Source of the DNA: Deltaproteobacteria bacterium
GTDB lineage: Bacteria; Desulfobacterota; Desulfobulbia; Desulfobulbales; Desulfurivibrionaceae
DNA: 64,000 nt
Direction: 5' to 3'
Assembly: GCA_021847425.1 (NCBI GenBank)
Contig: JAJZRF010000001.1
Location: forward strand, 1 to 64,000
Positions 1 through 7,872 of the stretch are shown piece by piece. Under the pieces are notes generated by a model. The model saw only the letters and a list, made by a program, of their open reading frames with translations, searched no databases and was not told where the DNA came from. Position numbers and translations under genes: made by a program. How positions within the stretch are numbered: position 1 is the first letter of the stretch; every line of letters starts with the position of its first letter.

Positions 1-1471
1 CGCGATCCGCCGCTTCCGGCGAGACATGGCCGATACAGGCGCCCTGGGTTCCGCCGCTGAAACGCCCGTCGGTTATCAGGGCCACGCTCTTGCCGAGCCC
101 CATGCCGACAATGGCCGAGGTCGGGGAGAGCATCTCCGGCATGCCGGGCCCGCCCTTGGGGCCGCAGTAGCGGATAACCACCACGTCCCCGGCCTTGATC
201 TTGCCGCCCAGGATGGCACCCTGGGCCTCGTCCTCGGATTCGAACACCCGGGCCGGGCCGCTGTGCTTGAGCATCTCCTCGGCCACCGCCGACTGCTTGA
301 CCACGCAGCCGTCCGGGGCCAGATTCCCGTAGAGCACGGCGATGCCGCCGAAGGGGTGGTACGGTTCATCCACGGGCCGGATGATGTCGGCATCCCGCAC
401 CCGGACCTTTTCCAGATTCTCGCCCAGGGTTTTGCCGGTAACAGTCATGACCTCCAGATTGAGCCCTGCCTCGGTATTGAGCAGTTCGCGCATCACCGCC
501 GGCACTCCGCCGGCCTCGTCAAGCTGTTGCAGGCTGTGCGGCCCGCCGGGAATCAGGCTGCAGAGATGGGGCACCCGCTCGCTCACCTCGTTGAACAGGG
601 CCAGGGGCAGATCCACCCCTGCCTCCCTGGCGATGGCCGGCACATGGAGGACGGTATTGGTGGAGCAGCCCAGGGCCATGTCGATGGCCATGGCATTTTC
701 AAAGGCGGCGCGGGTGGCGATATCCCGGGGACGAATGTCATCGGTCCACAGACGCATCACCGCAATGCCCGCCTCCTTGGCCAGCCTGATCCGGGCAGCA
801 GCCACCGCCGGAATGGTGCCGTTGCCCGGCAGGCCAAGGCCGATGGCCTCGGTGAGGCAGTTCATGGAATTAGCGGTAAACATCCCGGCGCAGGACCCGC
901 AGCCGGGACAGGCATGGTCCTCGAGTTCGGCCAGATCTTCCTCGCTCATGGTCCCGCCCTTCACCCGGCCGACCCCTTCAAACACACTGACCAGGTGCAC
1001 GTCCTTGCCGCGAAAACGCCCGGTGAGCATGGGCCCGCCGCTCACCATGACGGCCGGGATATTGACCCGCAGCATGGCCATGAGCATGCCTGGCGTCACC
1101 TTGTCGCAGTTGGGAATCAGCACCATGGCGTCAAAGGGATGGGCCATGGCCATGATCTCCACCGAATCGGCGATGAGCTCCCGGCTGGCCAGGGAATACT
1201 TCATGCCCTTGTGGTTCATCGCCAGGCCGTCGCAGACGCCGATGGTCCCGAAGGCGATCGGCGTGCCCCCGGCAATGCGGACCCCGGTTTTCACCGCTTC
1301 CAGAATCTTGTCAAGATGGATATGGCCGGGGATGATCTCGTTATGGGCGTGGGCAATGCCGATCAGAGGCCGCTTGATTTCCTCGTCGGTGTAGCCCATG
1401 GCCTTGAGCAGGGAGCGATGCGGCGCCCGCTCCACTCCTTTCCGTATTGCATCACTGCGCATCTTTTTCAT
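1..1471 (-). CDS. ilvD: Dihydroxy-acid dehydratase, 3' end cut by window edge
   Basis: Encodes the Fe-S enzyme that dehydrates 2,3-dihydroxy-isovalerate and -methylvalerate to the 2-keto acids in valine and isoleucine synthesis (cytoplasm). About 490 codons are present of the usual 550-560; the C-terminus lies outside the window. The reverse-strand reading starts [20 protein letters not shown] and contains the family hallmarks [10 protein letters not shown] (first cluster cysteine), [19 protein letters not shown] and [17 protein letters not shown]. The ATG at 1469-1471 was chosen because the conserved N-terminus begins there. The gene points away from the toxin-antitoxin island and has its own promoter. 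Identification is firm. Confidence 0.96.
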   Translation of the reverse strand, partial: MKKMRSDAIRKGVERAPHRSLLKAMGYTDEEIKRPLIGIAHAHNEIIPGHIHLDKILEAVKTGVRIAGGTPIAFGTIGVCDGLAMNHKGMKYSLASRELIADSVEIMAMAHPFDAMVLIPNCDKVTPGMLMAMLRVNIPAVMVSGGPMLTGRFRGKDVHLVSVFEGVGRVKGGTMSEEDLAELEDHACPGCGSCAGMFTANSMNCLTEAIGLGLPGNGTIPAVAAARIRLAKEAGIAVMRLWTDDIRPRDIATRAAFENAMAIDMALGCSTNTVLHVPAIAREAGVDLPLALFNEVSERVPHLCSLIPGGPHSLQQLDEAGGVPAVMRELLNTEAGLNLEVMTVTGKTLGENLEKVRVRDADIIRPVDEPYHPFGGIAVLYGNLAPDGCVVKQSAVAEEMLKHSGPARVFESEDEAQGAILGGKIKAGDVVVIRYCGPKGGPGMPEMLSPTSAIVGMGLGKSVALITDGRFSGGTQGACIGHVSPEAADR

Positions 1472-1524
1472 AGATTCGATTCCCGTCAATTGTCCTGAAT
1501 TGTTCATGCTTTCATCAAAACTTG

Positions 1525-1555
1525 AGAATACTAGCAGGACGCTGCCTGCTGTCAA
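1525..1555 (-). promoter_or_regulatory. Predicted ilvD promoter with dyad in a long spacer
   Basis: On the minus strand TTGACA (1550-1555) and TATTCT (1525-1530) are separated by 19 bases. The spacer, with the last base of the -35 box, holds a perfect dyad AGCAGG-N6-CCTGCT (1533-1550). A 19-base spacer with an internal dyad is the architecture of MerR-family promoters. That a MerR regulator acts here is inference only. Confidence 0.5.
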
Positions 1556-1648
1556 GGCAAAAGTCTCCTGCCCCCGAATTTGGCGAGGTGCTCTCTGGAC
1601 TCCGAAGTATCCTTTCTTGTTGTCTGCTCCTTCCAAAATGATTAAGAT

Positions 1649-1675
1649 TGAACCAAGATTGTTTTTTCTGGTTCA
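1649..1675. promoter_or_regulatory. Inverted repeat before the vapBC-like operon (candidate operator)
   Basis: Perfect 7-base arms TGAACCA (1649-1655) and TGGTTCA (1669-1675) lie just upstream of a near-perfect Shine-Dalgarno AAGGAGG (1677-1683). Antitoxins of this class usually repress their own operon by binding such dyads, so this is the likely autoregulatory site. Confidence 0.45.
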
Positions 1676-1689
1676 GAAGGAGGTTGCCC

Positions 1690-1947
1690 ATGAAATCCAT
1701 CACCATCCACAATCTCGATGATCCGCTGAACACCCTGATTCGCGAAAAGGCAAAAAACGAGGGGATGAGCCTTAACTATACCATAAAAAAACTGCTGGCC
1801 GAAGCCCTTGGCCTCTCGCCCAGGAAGGGGGAGGATCGCGAAAATGATTTCCTTGATCTCTTCGGCGTCTGGTCGGACAAGGAGGCAAGGGAATTCCACA
1901 AACAAGTCAGTGATTTTGAAAAAATCGACCGAGAAGATTGGACGTGA
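1690..1947 (+). CDS. VapB/FitA-type antitoxin
   Basis: 85 residues. The N-terminus MKSITIHNLDDPLNTLIREK reads as a ribbon-helix-helix DNA-binding domain (residues 1-45), and the acidic C-terminal half (KQVSDFEKIDREDW) resembles the toxin-neutralising tail of FitA/VapB antitoxins. The ATG follows AAGGAGG at 7 bases. An upstream in-frame start at 1648 was rejected because it lies inside the inverted repeat and adds a non-conserved leader. The stop overlaps the toxin start by four bases (GTGA), the usual translational coupling of these pairs. Confidence 0.8.
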   Translation: MKSITIHNLDDPLNTLIREKAKNEGMSLNYTIKKLLAEALGLSPRKGEDRENDFLDLFGVWSDKEAREFHKQVSDFEKIDREDWT

Positions 1948-2345
1948 AGAAAATCGTTCTGGACACCAACTGTTACGCCGCGTTTCTGTCCGGTGACGCA
2001 AGGGTATTTGAGGCCCTGGCCGCTGCGGAAATTGTCTTCCTCTCTATTTTTGTTCTGGGTGAGCTTTTCGCCGGCTTCAAAGGCGGCAGCCGGGAGGCTG
2101 CAAACCGTGAACTGCTTGAAAGATTTCTGAAAAAACCCACGGTACAGGTACTGAACGCCACCGCAGAAACCGCCACGGTTTTCGGCCAGCTCAAAGCCGC
2201 CCTCAAAAAGGCGGGAACGCCTCTGCCCATCAACGATGTGTGGATCGCCGCCCATGCGGTTGAGACCGGCGCCACCCTCGTAAGCTACGACAGCCATTTC
2301 GAGAAGATCATCGGACTCAAGATCTGGCAGCCCCGCACCACTTGA
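1944..2345 (+). CDS. VapC-type PIN-domain ribonuclease toxin
   Basis: 133 residues. The PIN domain starts with the metal-binding aspartate in VLDTNCYAAFLSG, then a conserved glutamate in VLGELFAGFKGG, and ends with the paired aspartates of PINDVWIAAHAVETGATLVSYDSHFEKI. All acidic active-site positions expected for a VapC endoribonuclease (cleaves tRNA or rRNA) are present, so the toxin looks functional. GTG at 1944 is preferred because it gives the GTGA overlap with the antitoxin stop; a TTG two codons upstream is possible. Confidence 0.85.
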   Translation: MKKIVLDTNCYAAFLSGDARVFEALAAAEIVFLSIFVLGELFAGFKGGSREAANRELLERFLKKPTVQVLNATAETATVFGQLKAALKKAGTPLPINDVWIAAHAVETGATLVSYDSHFEKIIGLKIWQPRTT

Positions 2346-2435
2346 TTTCACCTGACCAGGCTGAAAAAATAAGGGCGATCTCCCTGGTTTCCACTGTGTT
2401 AGCCTTCAGCAGACCTCCATCACCAAAGGATCGGT

Positions 2436-2633
2436 ATGCCCGACTACATTTCCGATGAACTATTTCATTTCGTAGGGCGCAGTGCGCCGGATGATCACGA
2501 GCACAATTTCGAGGTCTTGCTTCAAGTTATCCGTTCGAAATGCATCTCTAGCAGACCACCGGGAGTTGGGTGGGGAACAACAAGGAGAATGCCGGGGGAT
2601 GTTGCTTTCTATTTTTCTAATTGGCCTCCCTGA
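2436..2633 (+). pseudogene. AbiGi-like N-terminal fragment
   Basis: A 65-codon reading frame with a good ribosome binding site (AAGGATCGGT before ATG). Its first 36 residues (MPDYISDELFHFVGRS...VLLQVIRSKC) resemble, from memory, the N-terminus of AbiGi-type abortive-infection proteins (DYIS-x-L-x-HFVGR followed by a LLKI/LLQV helix). Full members run to about 200 residues. Here the similarity stops near base 2,545, where the sequence changes to a HicA-like reading in another frame, so this is a truncated relic. The family assignment is moderate to weak. Confidence 0.4.
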
Positions 2634-2729
2634 CTATCACAAGCCGTATCCGTCGCCAATACTGAAGCCTTATCAGATTGGCCAAGTGCTGGATGTTTTG
2701 CATCAGGAGGGTTTGCTACGAAAAACACC
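2551..2729 (+). pseudogene. HicA-like toxin remnant
   Basis: In the frame of base 2,551 the translation reads ELGGEQQGECRG, then SIFLIGLPDYHKPYPSP and LKPYQIGQVLDVLHQEG. This matches the C-terminal half of HicA mRNA interferases (LGAE-x-EG-x-GSRV, then FHRPHP, then KPYQV-x-DVRDFLE-x-G). The N-terminal half, including the start, is missing and the frame runs on into hicB without a stop. The position directly before a HicB reading supports the call: hicA normally precedes hicB. Not expected to make a working toxin. Confidence 0.45.
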
Positions 2730-2941
2730 ATGGAATACATGGGCTATACCGCATCGGTTGAATACAGCGATGAAGATGGAATTTTTTCGAAAAGGTGCGG
2801 TTTATTCGTGCGCTGACCAGCTACGAAAGCAGCAACGCCGAAGAGTTGCGCAAAGACTTCCGCGATGGCGTGGATGATTATCTGGCGATGTGCGAGGGAA
2901 AAAACATCCCGCCGGAGCAGCCATTCAAGGACAACCCATAA
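2730..2941 (+). pseudogene. HicB-like antitoxin broken by a one-base deletion
   Basis: ATG at 2730 opens MEYMGYTASVEYSDEDGIF, the typical start of the HicB partial RNase-H fold. The frame then breaks in a run of six T (2782-2787). Adding one T restores FEKVRFIRALTSYESSN, followed by AEELRKDFRDGVDDYLAMCE and KNIPPEQPF, all characteristic of HicB. The restored protein would be about 70 residues and stops right after the PEQPF motif, so the C-terminal DNA-binding helix domain is also missing. A homopolymer sequencing error could explain the frameshift but not the missing C-terminus. Confidence 0.6.
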
Positions 2942-2974
2942 CGCTTGACGTTACATAACCCAATGCGTTATAGT
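2938..2974 (+). promoter_or_regulatory. higBA promoter with overlapping dyad operator
   Basis: TTGACG (2945-2950) and TATAGT (2969-2974) with an 18-base spacer form a good sigma-70 promoter. Perfect 7-base arms ATAACGC (2938-2944) and GCGTTAT (2965-2971) bracket the -35 region and overlap the -10 box. That placement suits repression by HigA. The -10 box ends only five bases before the higB ATG, so the transcript should be nearly leaderless. Confidence 0.6.
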
Positions 2975-2979
2975 CTGTC

Positions 2980-3261
2980 ATGATCCTTGATTTCCACTGC
3001 GCTGAGACGGAAAAGATTTGGCAGGGGGTGGTCTCGCGCCGACTCCCACAAGAGATGCAACAGGTTGCCCTGCGCAAGCTCTTCATGCTCGACAAGGCTC
3101 AGACCCTGGATGACTTGCGCATCCCTCCCGCAAATCGGTTGGAGCCCCTCAAAAATAAGCGCAAGGGGCAACACAGCATCCGCATCAACGATCAGTGGCG
3201 AATCTGCTTTATCTGGACGGAGCGTGGGCCGTCCAGGGTTGAGATCGTGGATTATCACTGA
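2980..3261 (+). CDS. higB: HigB/RelE-type mRNA interferase toxin
   Basis: 93 residues, the usual size. The RelE-fold signatures are present: LPPQ-like start (RRLPQEMQQVALRKLFML), DDLRIPPANRLEPLKN and the C-terminal block GQHSIRINDQWRICFIW with the conserved basic and aromatic residues, ending VEIVDYH. HigB toxins cleave mRNA on the ribosome. No Shine-Dalgarno precedes the ATG and the predicted transcription start is at or next to it, so translation may be leaderless. The antitoxin follows 27 bases downstream in the toxin-first order typical of higBA. Confidence 0.88.
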   Translation: MILDFHCAETEKIWQGVVSRRLPQEMQQVALRKLFMLDKAQTLDDLRIPPANRLEPLKNKRKGQHSIRINDQWRICFIWTERGPSRVEIVDYH

Positions 3262-3288
3262 ACAGCGACCCCAACGAGGTGCGATCAC

Positions 3289-3579
3289 ATGAAAAAATTA
3301 AAAAACATTCATCCCGGCGAAATCCTGCTTGAGGAGTTCCTCAAGCCGATGCAGATCAGCCAGAATGGGCTGGCCCGCGCCATCGGCGTACCGCCGCGCC
3401 GCATCAATGAAATTGTCTTGGGGAGGCGTGCCGTTACGGCGGATACCGCTCTTCGTCTGGCACAGGCGTTTGGCACCTCGGTCCAGTTCTGGATGGGGCT
3501 GCAGGATGAGTATGCGGTGCGTGAGGCCAGGGAGGCCATCGCCCATAAGCTCGCCGCCATCCAACGCCTGGCCGCCTGA
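3289..3579 (+). CDS. higA: HigA-type antitoxin (XRE family)
   Basis: 96 residues. It begins with the HigA hallmark [15 protein letters not shown], then a Cro/C1 helix-turn-helix ([21 protein letters not shown]), then [20 protein letters not shown], which is nearly diagnostic of HigA/VapI antidotes. It neutralises HigB and represses the operon, probably through the dyad at 2938-2971. The start has a GAGGT ribosome binding site. Complete and apparently functional. Confidence 0.92.
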   Translation: MKKLKNIHPGEILLEEFLKPMQISQNGLARAIGVPPRRINEIVLGRRAVTADTALRLAQAFGTSVQFWMGLQDEYAVREAREAIAHKLAAIQRLAA

Positions 3580-3649
3580 AATTGATGGTGGGGGCTTTGT
3601 GGCTCAGCAAATTTGCCTTGCCAAGAGCACCGGATTGTTATACCTTGCC

Positions 3650-3700
3650 AAACAAGAAAAAATCCCCTACCAGCGGAGGGAATGACCTGCGACCCTTGAC
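3650..3700 (-). other. tRNA-3'-end-like sequence (possible old attachment site)
   Basis: On the minus strand the sequence resembles the T-arm and acceptor end of a tRNA (CGCAGGTCATTCCCTCCGC) and is followed by GGGGATTTTTTC, a T-rich stretch. There is no intact tRNA body, the T loop lacks the canonical TTCGA, and no CCA is present. It sits at the right edge of the toxin-antitoxin island, where a degenerate attachment site would be expected. Weak evidence. Confidence 0.2.
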
Positions 3701-3748
3701 GCACAGACCTCTATCCTCAGCCGTTTCGCCTCGGACCCGTAGAACCCC

Positions 3749-4681
3749 ATGAAATATGTATTTGGCCCGGTCAATTCCCGCCGTCTGGGAATTTCACAAG
3801 GCATTGATCTCGTCCCCCCCAAGATATGCAATTTCAACTGCATCTATTGCGAGATCGGCGCCACCACCACCCACACCTGTGTCCGCAAGGAGTATATTCC
3901 GCTGCCCGAGCTGCTGGCGGAAATAGACACCGTCCTTGCCGACCGGGAACTCCTGGCTCACATTGATGTTTTCACCATCACCGCCAGCGGGGAACCCACC
4001 CTGCACAGCGGCATCGGCCAGGTAATCCGCTATCTCAAGGAAAAAGCCGGCAAGCCGGTGGTGATCCTGACCAACGGCTCCCTGCTCTTTCTGCCGGAAG
4101 TGCGCCAGGACCTGCTCGCTGCGGATATCGTCATCCCCTCCCTGGATTCGGCCAGGGAGGAAAGCTACCGCCGCATCAACCGGCCGGCCGCCTGCTCGCC
4201 CCTTGCCGAGCTGATCGAAGGGCTCATCGCCTTCCGCAGGGAATTTTCCGGAAAATTCTGGCTGGAGATTCTCCTGGCAAAAGGGATCAACGACAGCCCG
4301 GAGGACATCGCAGCCCTGGTGGCGGCGGTGGAAAAGATCCGGCCGGACAAGGTGCAGCTCAACACCGTGGCCCGGCCGCCCCTGGAAAGCTTTGCCAAAC
4401 CCCTGACCCGGGCGGAGCTTGAAGCGGTTGCCCGCCAGCTTCCAGGACCGGTGGAGATTCTGGTTGATTTCACCACCCGGGAGCGGGAAAAATTCCGCAC
4501 TATCTCCGAAGACGAAATCATTGAAATGCTGAAAAGAAGACCCTGCACTACCAACGATGTCGGCGAGGCCCTTAATCTGGACCCGGACACCACGCAAATC
4601 ATGTTACAAAAACTGGCCGCCAGCGGCCGCATCATAGAGACGACACACCATGACAAACGATACTACCAAACCAGCAGATGA
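3749..4681 (+). CDS. Radical SAM protein, wyosine-synthase-like (COG0731), with C-terminal helix domain
   Basis: 310 residues. The radical SAM cluster motif CNFNCIYC is at residues 27-34 (cysteines 27, 31 and 34), followed by TASGEPTLH, the glycine-rich SAM-binding strand, and SLDSAREESYRRINRP. The N-terminus MKYVFGPVNSRRLGISQGID is typical of a family of unassigned radical SAM enzymes related to TYW1. The last 70 residues (EIIEMLKRRPCTTNDVGEAL...) look like a winged helix. The substrate is unknown. The end overlaps the rng start by 32 bases, so the two are probably co-expressed. Confidence 0.85.
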   Translation: MKYVFGPVNSRRLGISQGIDLVPPKICNFNCIYCEIGATTTHTCVRKEYIPLPELLAEIDTVLADRELLAHIDVFTITASGEPTLHSGIGQVIRYLKEKAGKPVVILTNGSLLFLPEVRQDLLAADIVIPSLDSAREESYRRINRPAACSPLAELIEGLIAFRREFSGKFWLEILLAKGINDSPEDIAALVAAVEKIRPDKVQLNTVARPPLESFAKPLTRAELEAVARQLPGPVEILVDFTTREREKFRTISEDEIIEMLKRRPCTTNDVGEALNLDPDTTQIMLQKLAASGRIIETTHHDKRYYQTSR

Positions 4682-6635
4682 ACGGCCGAACGGCCAGGGC
4701 ACCGAAAACAACGGGGAAGAGCGCTCCATTCTTGCCCGGGTGAGCAAATGGCTGAAGAAACCAGGCAAACCCGGCGAAGAAGAAGGCCCGTCCGGCGGCC
4801 AGGGTTCCAGCCCGACCGCTCCGGCTTCAGGCCCGACCGATCCCGCCCAAGCCTCGGGCAGTACTTCCCGGCCCGAAGGCGAACCCTCCTCCCCCGCCGG
4901 CTCCAAACCCCGCCGCCGGAAACGCCCGCCCCGGAGACGGTCGAAATCCCCCAGACCGGAAGGCCAGAAGGTGGAACCAGGTGGCGAGGAAGGGCAACCA
5001 GCCCCGGCCCCGCGTGAAGCGGAGAAACGGAAAACCGCCGGACCAGCCAGGCCTCCGCGCCAGCGCCAGCCCCGGGCCAGAAAAGACGCGGAACCGGGCA
5101 AGGAAGCCGCCATGCCCTCCGAGGGCAGGGTGCCGGCCAAGGGCGACACCGCGCTGAAGCTGCTGATCAACACCGATGAGCCGGAAGAATGCCGTCTTGT
5201 CCTCCTGGAAGGCGGCAGGGTGGAATCCTTTTACGTGGAAACCGTCAGCCAGGCGCAGACCAAGGGCAACATCTACAAGGGGCGGGTCACGGCGGTGGAG
5301 GCCAACCTGCAGGCCGCCTTTGTCGATTACGGCACGGAGAAAAACGGCTTTCTGCCCTTCGGCGACATCCATCCGGAATACTACGCCACCGAGGTGGCGG
5401 CTGACACCCACTGGAAGGATCTGCCCATCCAGAGCGTCTTGAGCAAGGGCCAGGAGGTGCTGGTCGAGGTGGTCAAGGAGGCCACCGGCAACAAGGGCGC
5501 CACCCTCACCACCTATCTCTCCCTGCCGGGGCGGTATCTGGTGCTCATGCCCGGCAGCGACAGCGCCGGGATTTCCCGGAAGATCGAATCCGAGGAAGAA
5601 CGCAACAAGCTGCGGGAGATGATAGAGAGCGTCAGCATCCCCGAGGGCATCGGCTACATCGTCCGCACCGCCAGCCAGGAGATCACCAAAACCGCGCTGG
5701 CCCAAGATGTCCGCTACCTTCTCAATCTCTGGAATGAGATCAAAAAAAGGGGCCAGATCGAAAAAGCCCCGGCCCTGTTGCACAAGGAACAGAACATCGT
5801 CTCCCGGTTCCTGCGCGACCATTTCACCTCCGAGATCGCAGAGATCCTGGTGGACGCGGAAGAGGCCCTGGCCCAGGTCAACAATTTCCTCGAACTGCTG
5901 CCCGCGGCCCAGCGCAAATCGACCGTAGCCAAGCTGCACAAGGGAACCCAGCCCCTGTTCCATCAATACCATGTGGAGAAACAGATCGAGCAGATCTACC
6001 AGCCCACCGTGCCCCTGCCCTCCGGCGGCTCCATTGTCATCAACCCCACCGAGGCCCTGGTCGCCATCGATGTCAATTCCGGCCGCACCGGCAAGGACAA
6101 GAGTTTTGAAGACGCCATTTTCCTCGCCAACATGGAGGCGGCGGAGGAATTATCCCGCCAGCTGAGGCTCCGCGACCTGGGCGGCCTCATCGTTGTTGAC
6201 TTCATCGACATGCGGGATTCCAAACACATCCGCGAGGTGGAAAAAAAGGTGCGCGACTGCATGAAGCGCGACAAGGCCAAGGTGGATTTCTCCAAGATCT
6301 CCAAGTTCGGCCTCATGCAGATCTCCCGGCAGAAGATGGCGGCCCCGGTGTCGGTGGGCAGCTACCACCTCTGCCCCCACTGCCAGGGCCGCGGCATGCT
6401 CCGTTCCGTGGAAACCCAGGCCCTGGTGCATATCAGACATATCCAGACCGGGGTGACCAGAAAGGAGATCAAACGGGTAGTCTGCCATCTGCCCATGGAG
6501 GTTGCCCAGTACATCCTGAACAAAAAACGCCAGGATCTCATCGAACTGGAACAGGAGCATCAGGTCGAGATCAGCATTCTCCCGGATCCGGCCATGCCGC
6601 CCACCGAGAGCAAGATCGATTTCCTCAAGGAATGA
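4650..6635 (+). CDS. rng: Ribonuclease G/E family endoribonuclease
   Basis: 661 residues. Residues 1-165 are a low-complexity, Pro/Arg/Glu-rich, probably disordered extension. The RNase E/G core follows: S1 domain (NIYKGRVTAVEANLQAAFVD, near residue 215), RNase-H/DNase-I-like region with catalytic aspartates in VAIDVNSGRTGKDKSFEDA and GGLIVVDFIDM, and the zinc-link CPHCQGRGMLRS (near residue 575). It matures 5S/16S rRNA and decays mRNA. E. coli RNase G is about 490 residues; the extra length here is the N-terminal tail, unlike RNase E, whose tail is C-terminal. Its start lies inside the upstream radical SAM gene and the ribosome binding site is weak, so the start is uncertain. Confidence 0.93.
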   Translation: MTNDTTKPADERPNGQGTENNGEERSILARVSKWLKKPGKPGEEEGPSGGQGSSPTAPASGPTDPAQASGSTSRPEGEPSSPAGSKPRRRKRPPRRRSKSPRPEGQKVEPGGEEGQPAPAPREAEKRKTAGPARPPRQRQPRARKDAEPGKEAAMPSEGRVPAKGDTALKLLINTDEPEECRLVLLEGGRVESFYVETVSQAQTKGNIYKGRVTAVEANLQAAFVDYGTEKNGFLPFGDIHPEYYATEVAADTHWKDLPIQSVLSKGQEVLVEVVKEATGNKGATLTTYLSLPGRYLVLMPGSDSAGISRKIESEEERNKLREMIESVSIPEGIGYIVRTASQEITKTALAQDVRYLLNLWNEIKKRGQIEKAPALLHKEQNIVSRFLRDHFTSEIAEILVDAEEALAQVNNFLELLPAAQRKSTVAKLHKGTQPLFHQYHVEKQIEQIYQPTVPLPSGGSIVINPTEALVAIDVNSGRTGKDKSFEDAIFLANMEAAEELSRQLRLRDLGGLIVVDFIDMRDSKHIREVEKKVRDCMKRDKAKVDFSKISKFGLMQISRQKMAAPVSVGSYHLCPHCQGRGMLRSVETQALVHIRHIQTGVTRKEIKRVVCHLPMEVAQYILNKKRQDLIELEQEHQVEISILPDPAMPPTESKIDFLKE

Positions 6636-6656
6636 TGGATTCGCAAAGAAGGAAAA

Positions 6657-6761
6657 AGGGCCGGGGTGGACGACTATCTCCTCAAGCCCTTCACCGCGGC
6701 GACCTTGGAGGCAAAGATCAACGGGGTGCTCAAGCTCCCCCCTCGGACTCCGGTTAAATAA
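6657..6761 (+). pseudogene. Remnant of a CheY-like receiver domain (C-terminal end)
   Basis: Twenty-one bases after the rng stop, in the same frame, the translation reads RAGVDDYLLKPFTAATLEAK and then [14 protein letters not shown] before a stop. This is the alpha4-beta5-alpha5 end of a response-regulator receiver domain (the lysine of KPF is the conserved one). The rest of the domain and a start codon are missing. Its tail overlaps the 3' end of the convergent HD-GYP gene by eight bases. It looks like what is left after a deletion joined rng to the two-component locus. Confidence 0.7.
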
Positions 6762-7872
6762 TCCGGCGCTCCTCTTCGGTGTCGGCAAACCGCAAGGCTG
6801 TCAATCTAAAGGCATCCTCTTGGGCGACGAAGGCCGCCAGGATATCCGGATCAAAATGATGCGGCATGGTCCGGCCATCTCCCTGGGTGATGATCCTTAC
6901 CGCCTCCTGGTGCGAGAAGGCCGGCTTATAGGGCCGCTTGCTGATCAGGGCGTCGTAGACATCCGCCAGGGCCATCAGTCTGCCGGCCAAGGGAATATCC
7001 TCTCCCTTCAACCCCAGGGGATAGCCTGATCCGTCCCACTTCTCATGATGGGTCTGGGCGAATTCCCTGGCAGTGCGGAGGAAGGAGTTGCCGCCCAGCT
7101 TCCTTTCCGCCCCGGCAATGGCGTCGTGCCCGTAGCTGGTGTGCCGGGCCATCGTCTGGAATTCCTCTGCAGTCAGCCCGCCGGCCTTGAGCAGGATGGT
7201 GTCCGGCACCCCCACCTTGCCGATATCGTGGAGGGGGGCCGATCTGTACAGGAGATCGATGGTGGTGTCGTCAAGTATCTCCCTGAACCTGGGGTGACTG
7301 CGAAGATGGGTGGCCAGCAACAGGACATAGTGCTTGGTGCGCCTGATGTGGTCTCCGGTCTCCGGATCGCGGTACTCGGCCAGGGCCGCCATGGAGTCGA
7401 TGGTGACCTCCTGGGTCAGGGCCAGCTCCATTGTCCGTTCCCGCACCCGCTCTTCCAGAAGCTCGTTCTGCCTGGCCAGCTGCTGCTGGGCCAAACGCAG
7501 GGAGAGATGAGTCTTGACCCGCACCCGCACCTCCTCCACCTCAAAGGGCTTGGTGATATAATCCACCGCCCCGAGCTTAAACCCCTTGGCCTTGCTGGTG
7601 ATCTCGGTGAGGGCGGAGAGAAAGATGATCGGGATCTCCCGGGTGGCCGACGACTCTTTCAGCCGGCGGCAGACCTCGTAGCCATCCAGTCCCGGCATCA
7701 TGATGTCGAGGAGGATGAGATCCGGCAGGCTGTTGCGGCTGATATCCAGGGCGGTTTGCCCGTCCATGGCCACCATGATGTCATAGGCGCCGGCCATGGC
7801 GCCTACCAGGACATCGAGATTTTCCCTGGTGTCGTCCACCAGCAGTACCGTGCATCTGGCGAGTTCTTTCAT
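6754..7872 (-). CDS. Response regulator with HD-GYP output domain (predicted cyclic-di-GMP phosphodiesterase)
   Basis: 372 residues. Receiver domain at residues 5-125 (acidic pocket D13/D14, phospho-acceptor D56 in [10 protein letters not shown], lysine in YITKPF), a coiled linker, then an HD-GYP domain at about 150-345: [30 protein letters not shown] and [15 protein letters not shown]. All metal-ligand and GYP signature residues are present, so it should hydrolyse cyclic-di-GMP. It overlaps the stop of the upstream hybrid kinase by four bases (ATGA), which makes it that kinase's likely partner. Confidence 0.93.
   Translation of the reverse strand: MKELARCTVLLVDDTRENLDVLVGAMAGAYDIMVAMDGQTALDISRNSLPDLILLDIMMPGLDGYEVCRRLKESSATREIPIIFLSALTEITSKAKGFKLGAVDYITKPFEVEEVRVRVKTHLSLRLAQQQLARQNELLEERVRERTMELALTQEVTIDSMAALAEYRDPETGDHIRRTKHYVLLLATHLRSHPRFREILDDTTIDLLYRSAPLHDIGKVGVPDTILLKAGGLTAEEFQTMARHTSYGHDAIAGAERKLGGNSFLRTAREFAQTHHEKWDGSGYPLGLKGEDIPLAGRLMALADVYDALISKRPYKPAFSHQEAVRIITQGDGRTMPHHFDPDILAAFVAQEDAFRLTALRFADTEEERRII

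Noticed and set aside
26-1498. Open frame of 490 codons on the plus strand
   Set aside because: It is the antisense shadow of ilvD: His/Gly/Pro-rich composition without any domain, while the minus strand carries the full set of IlvD motifs.
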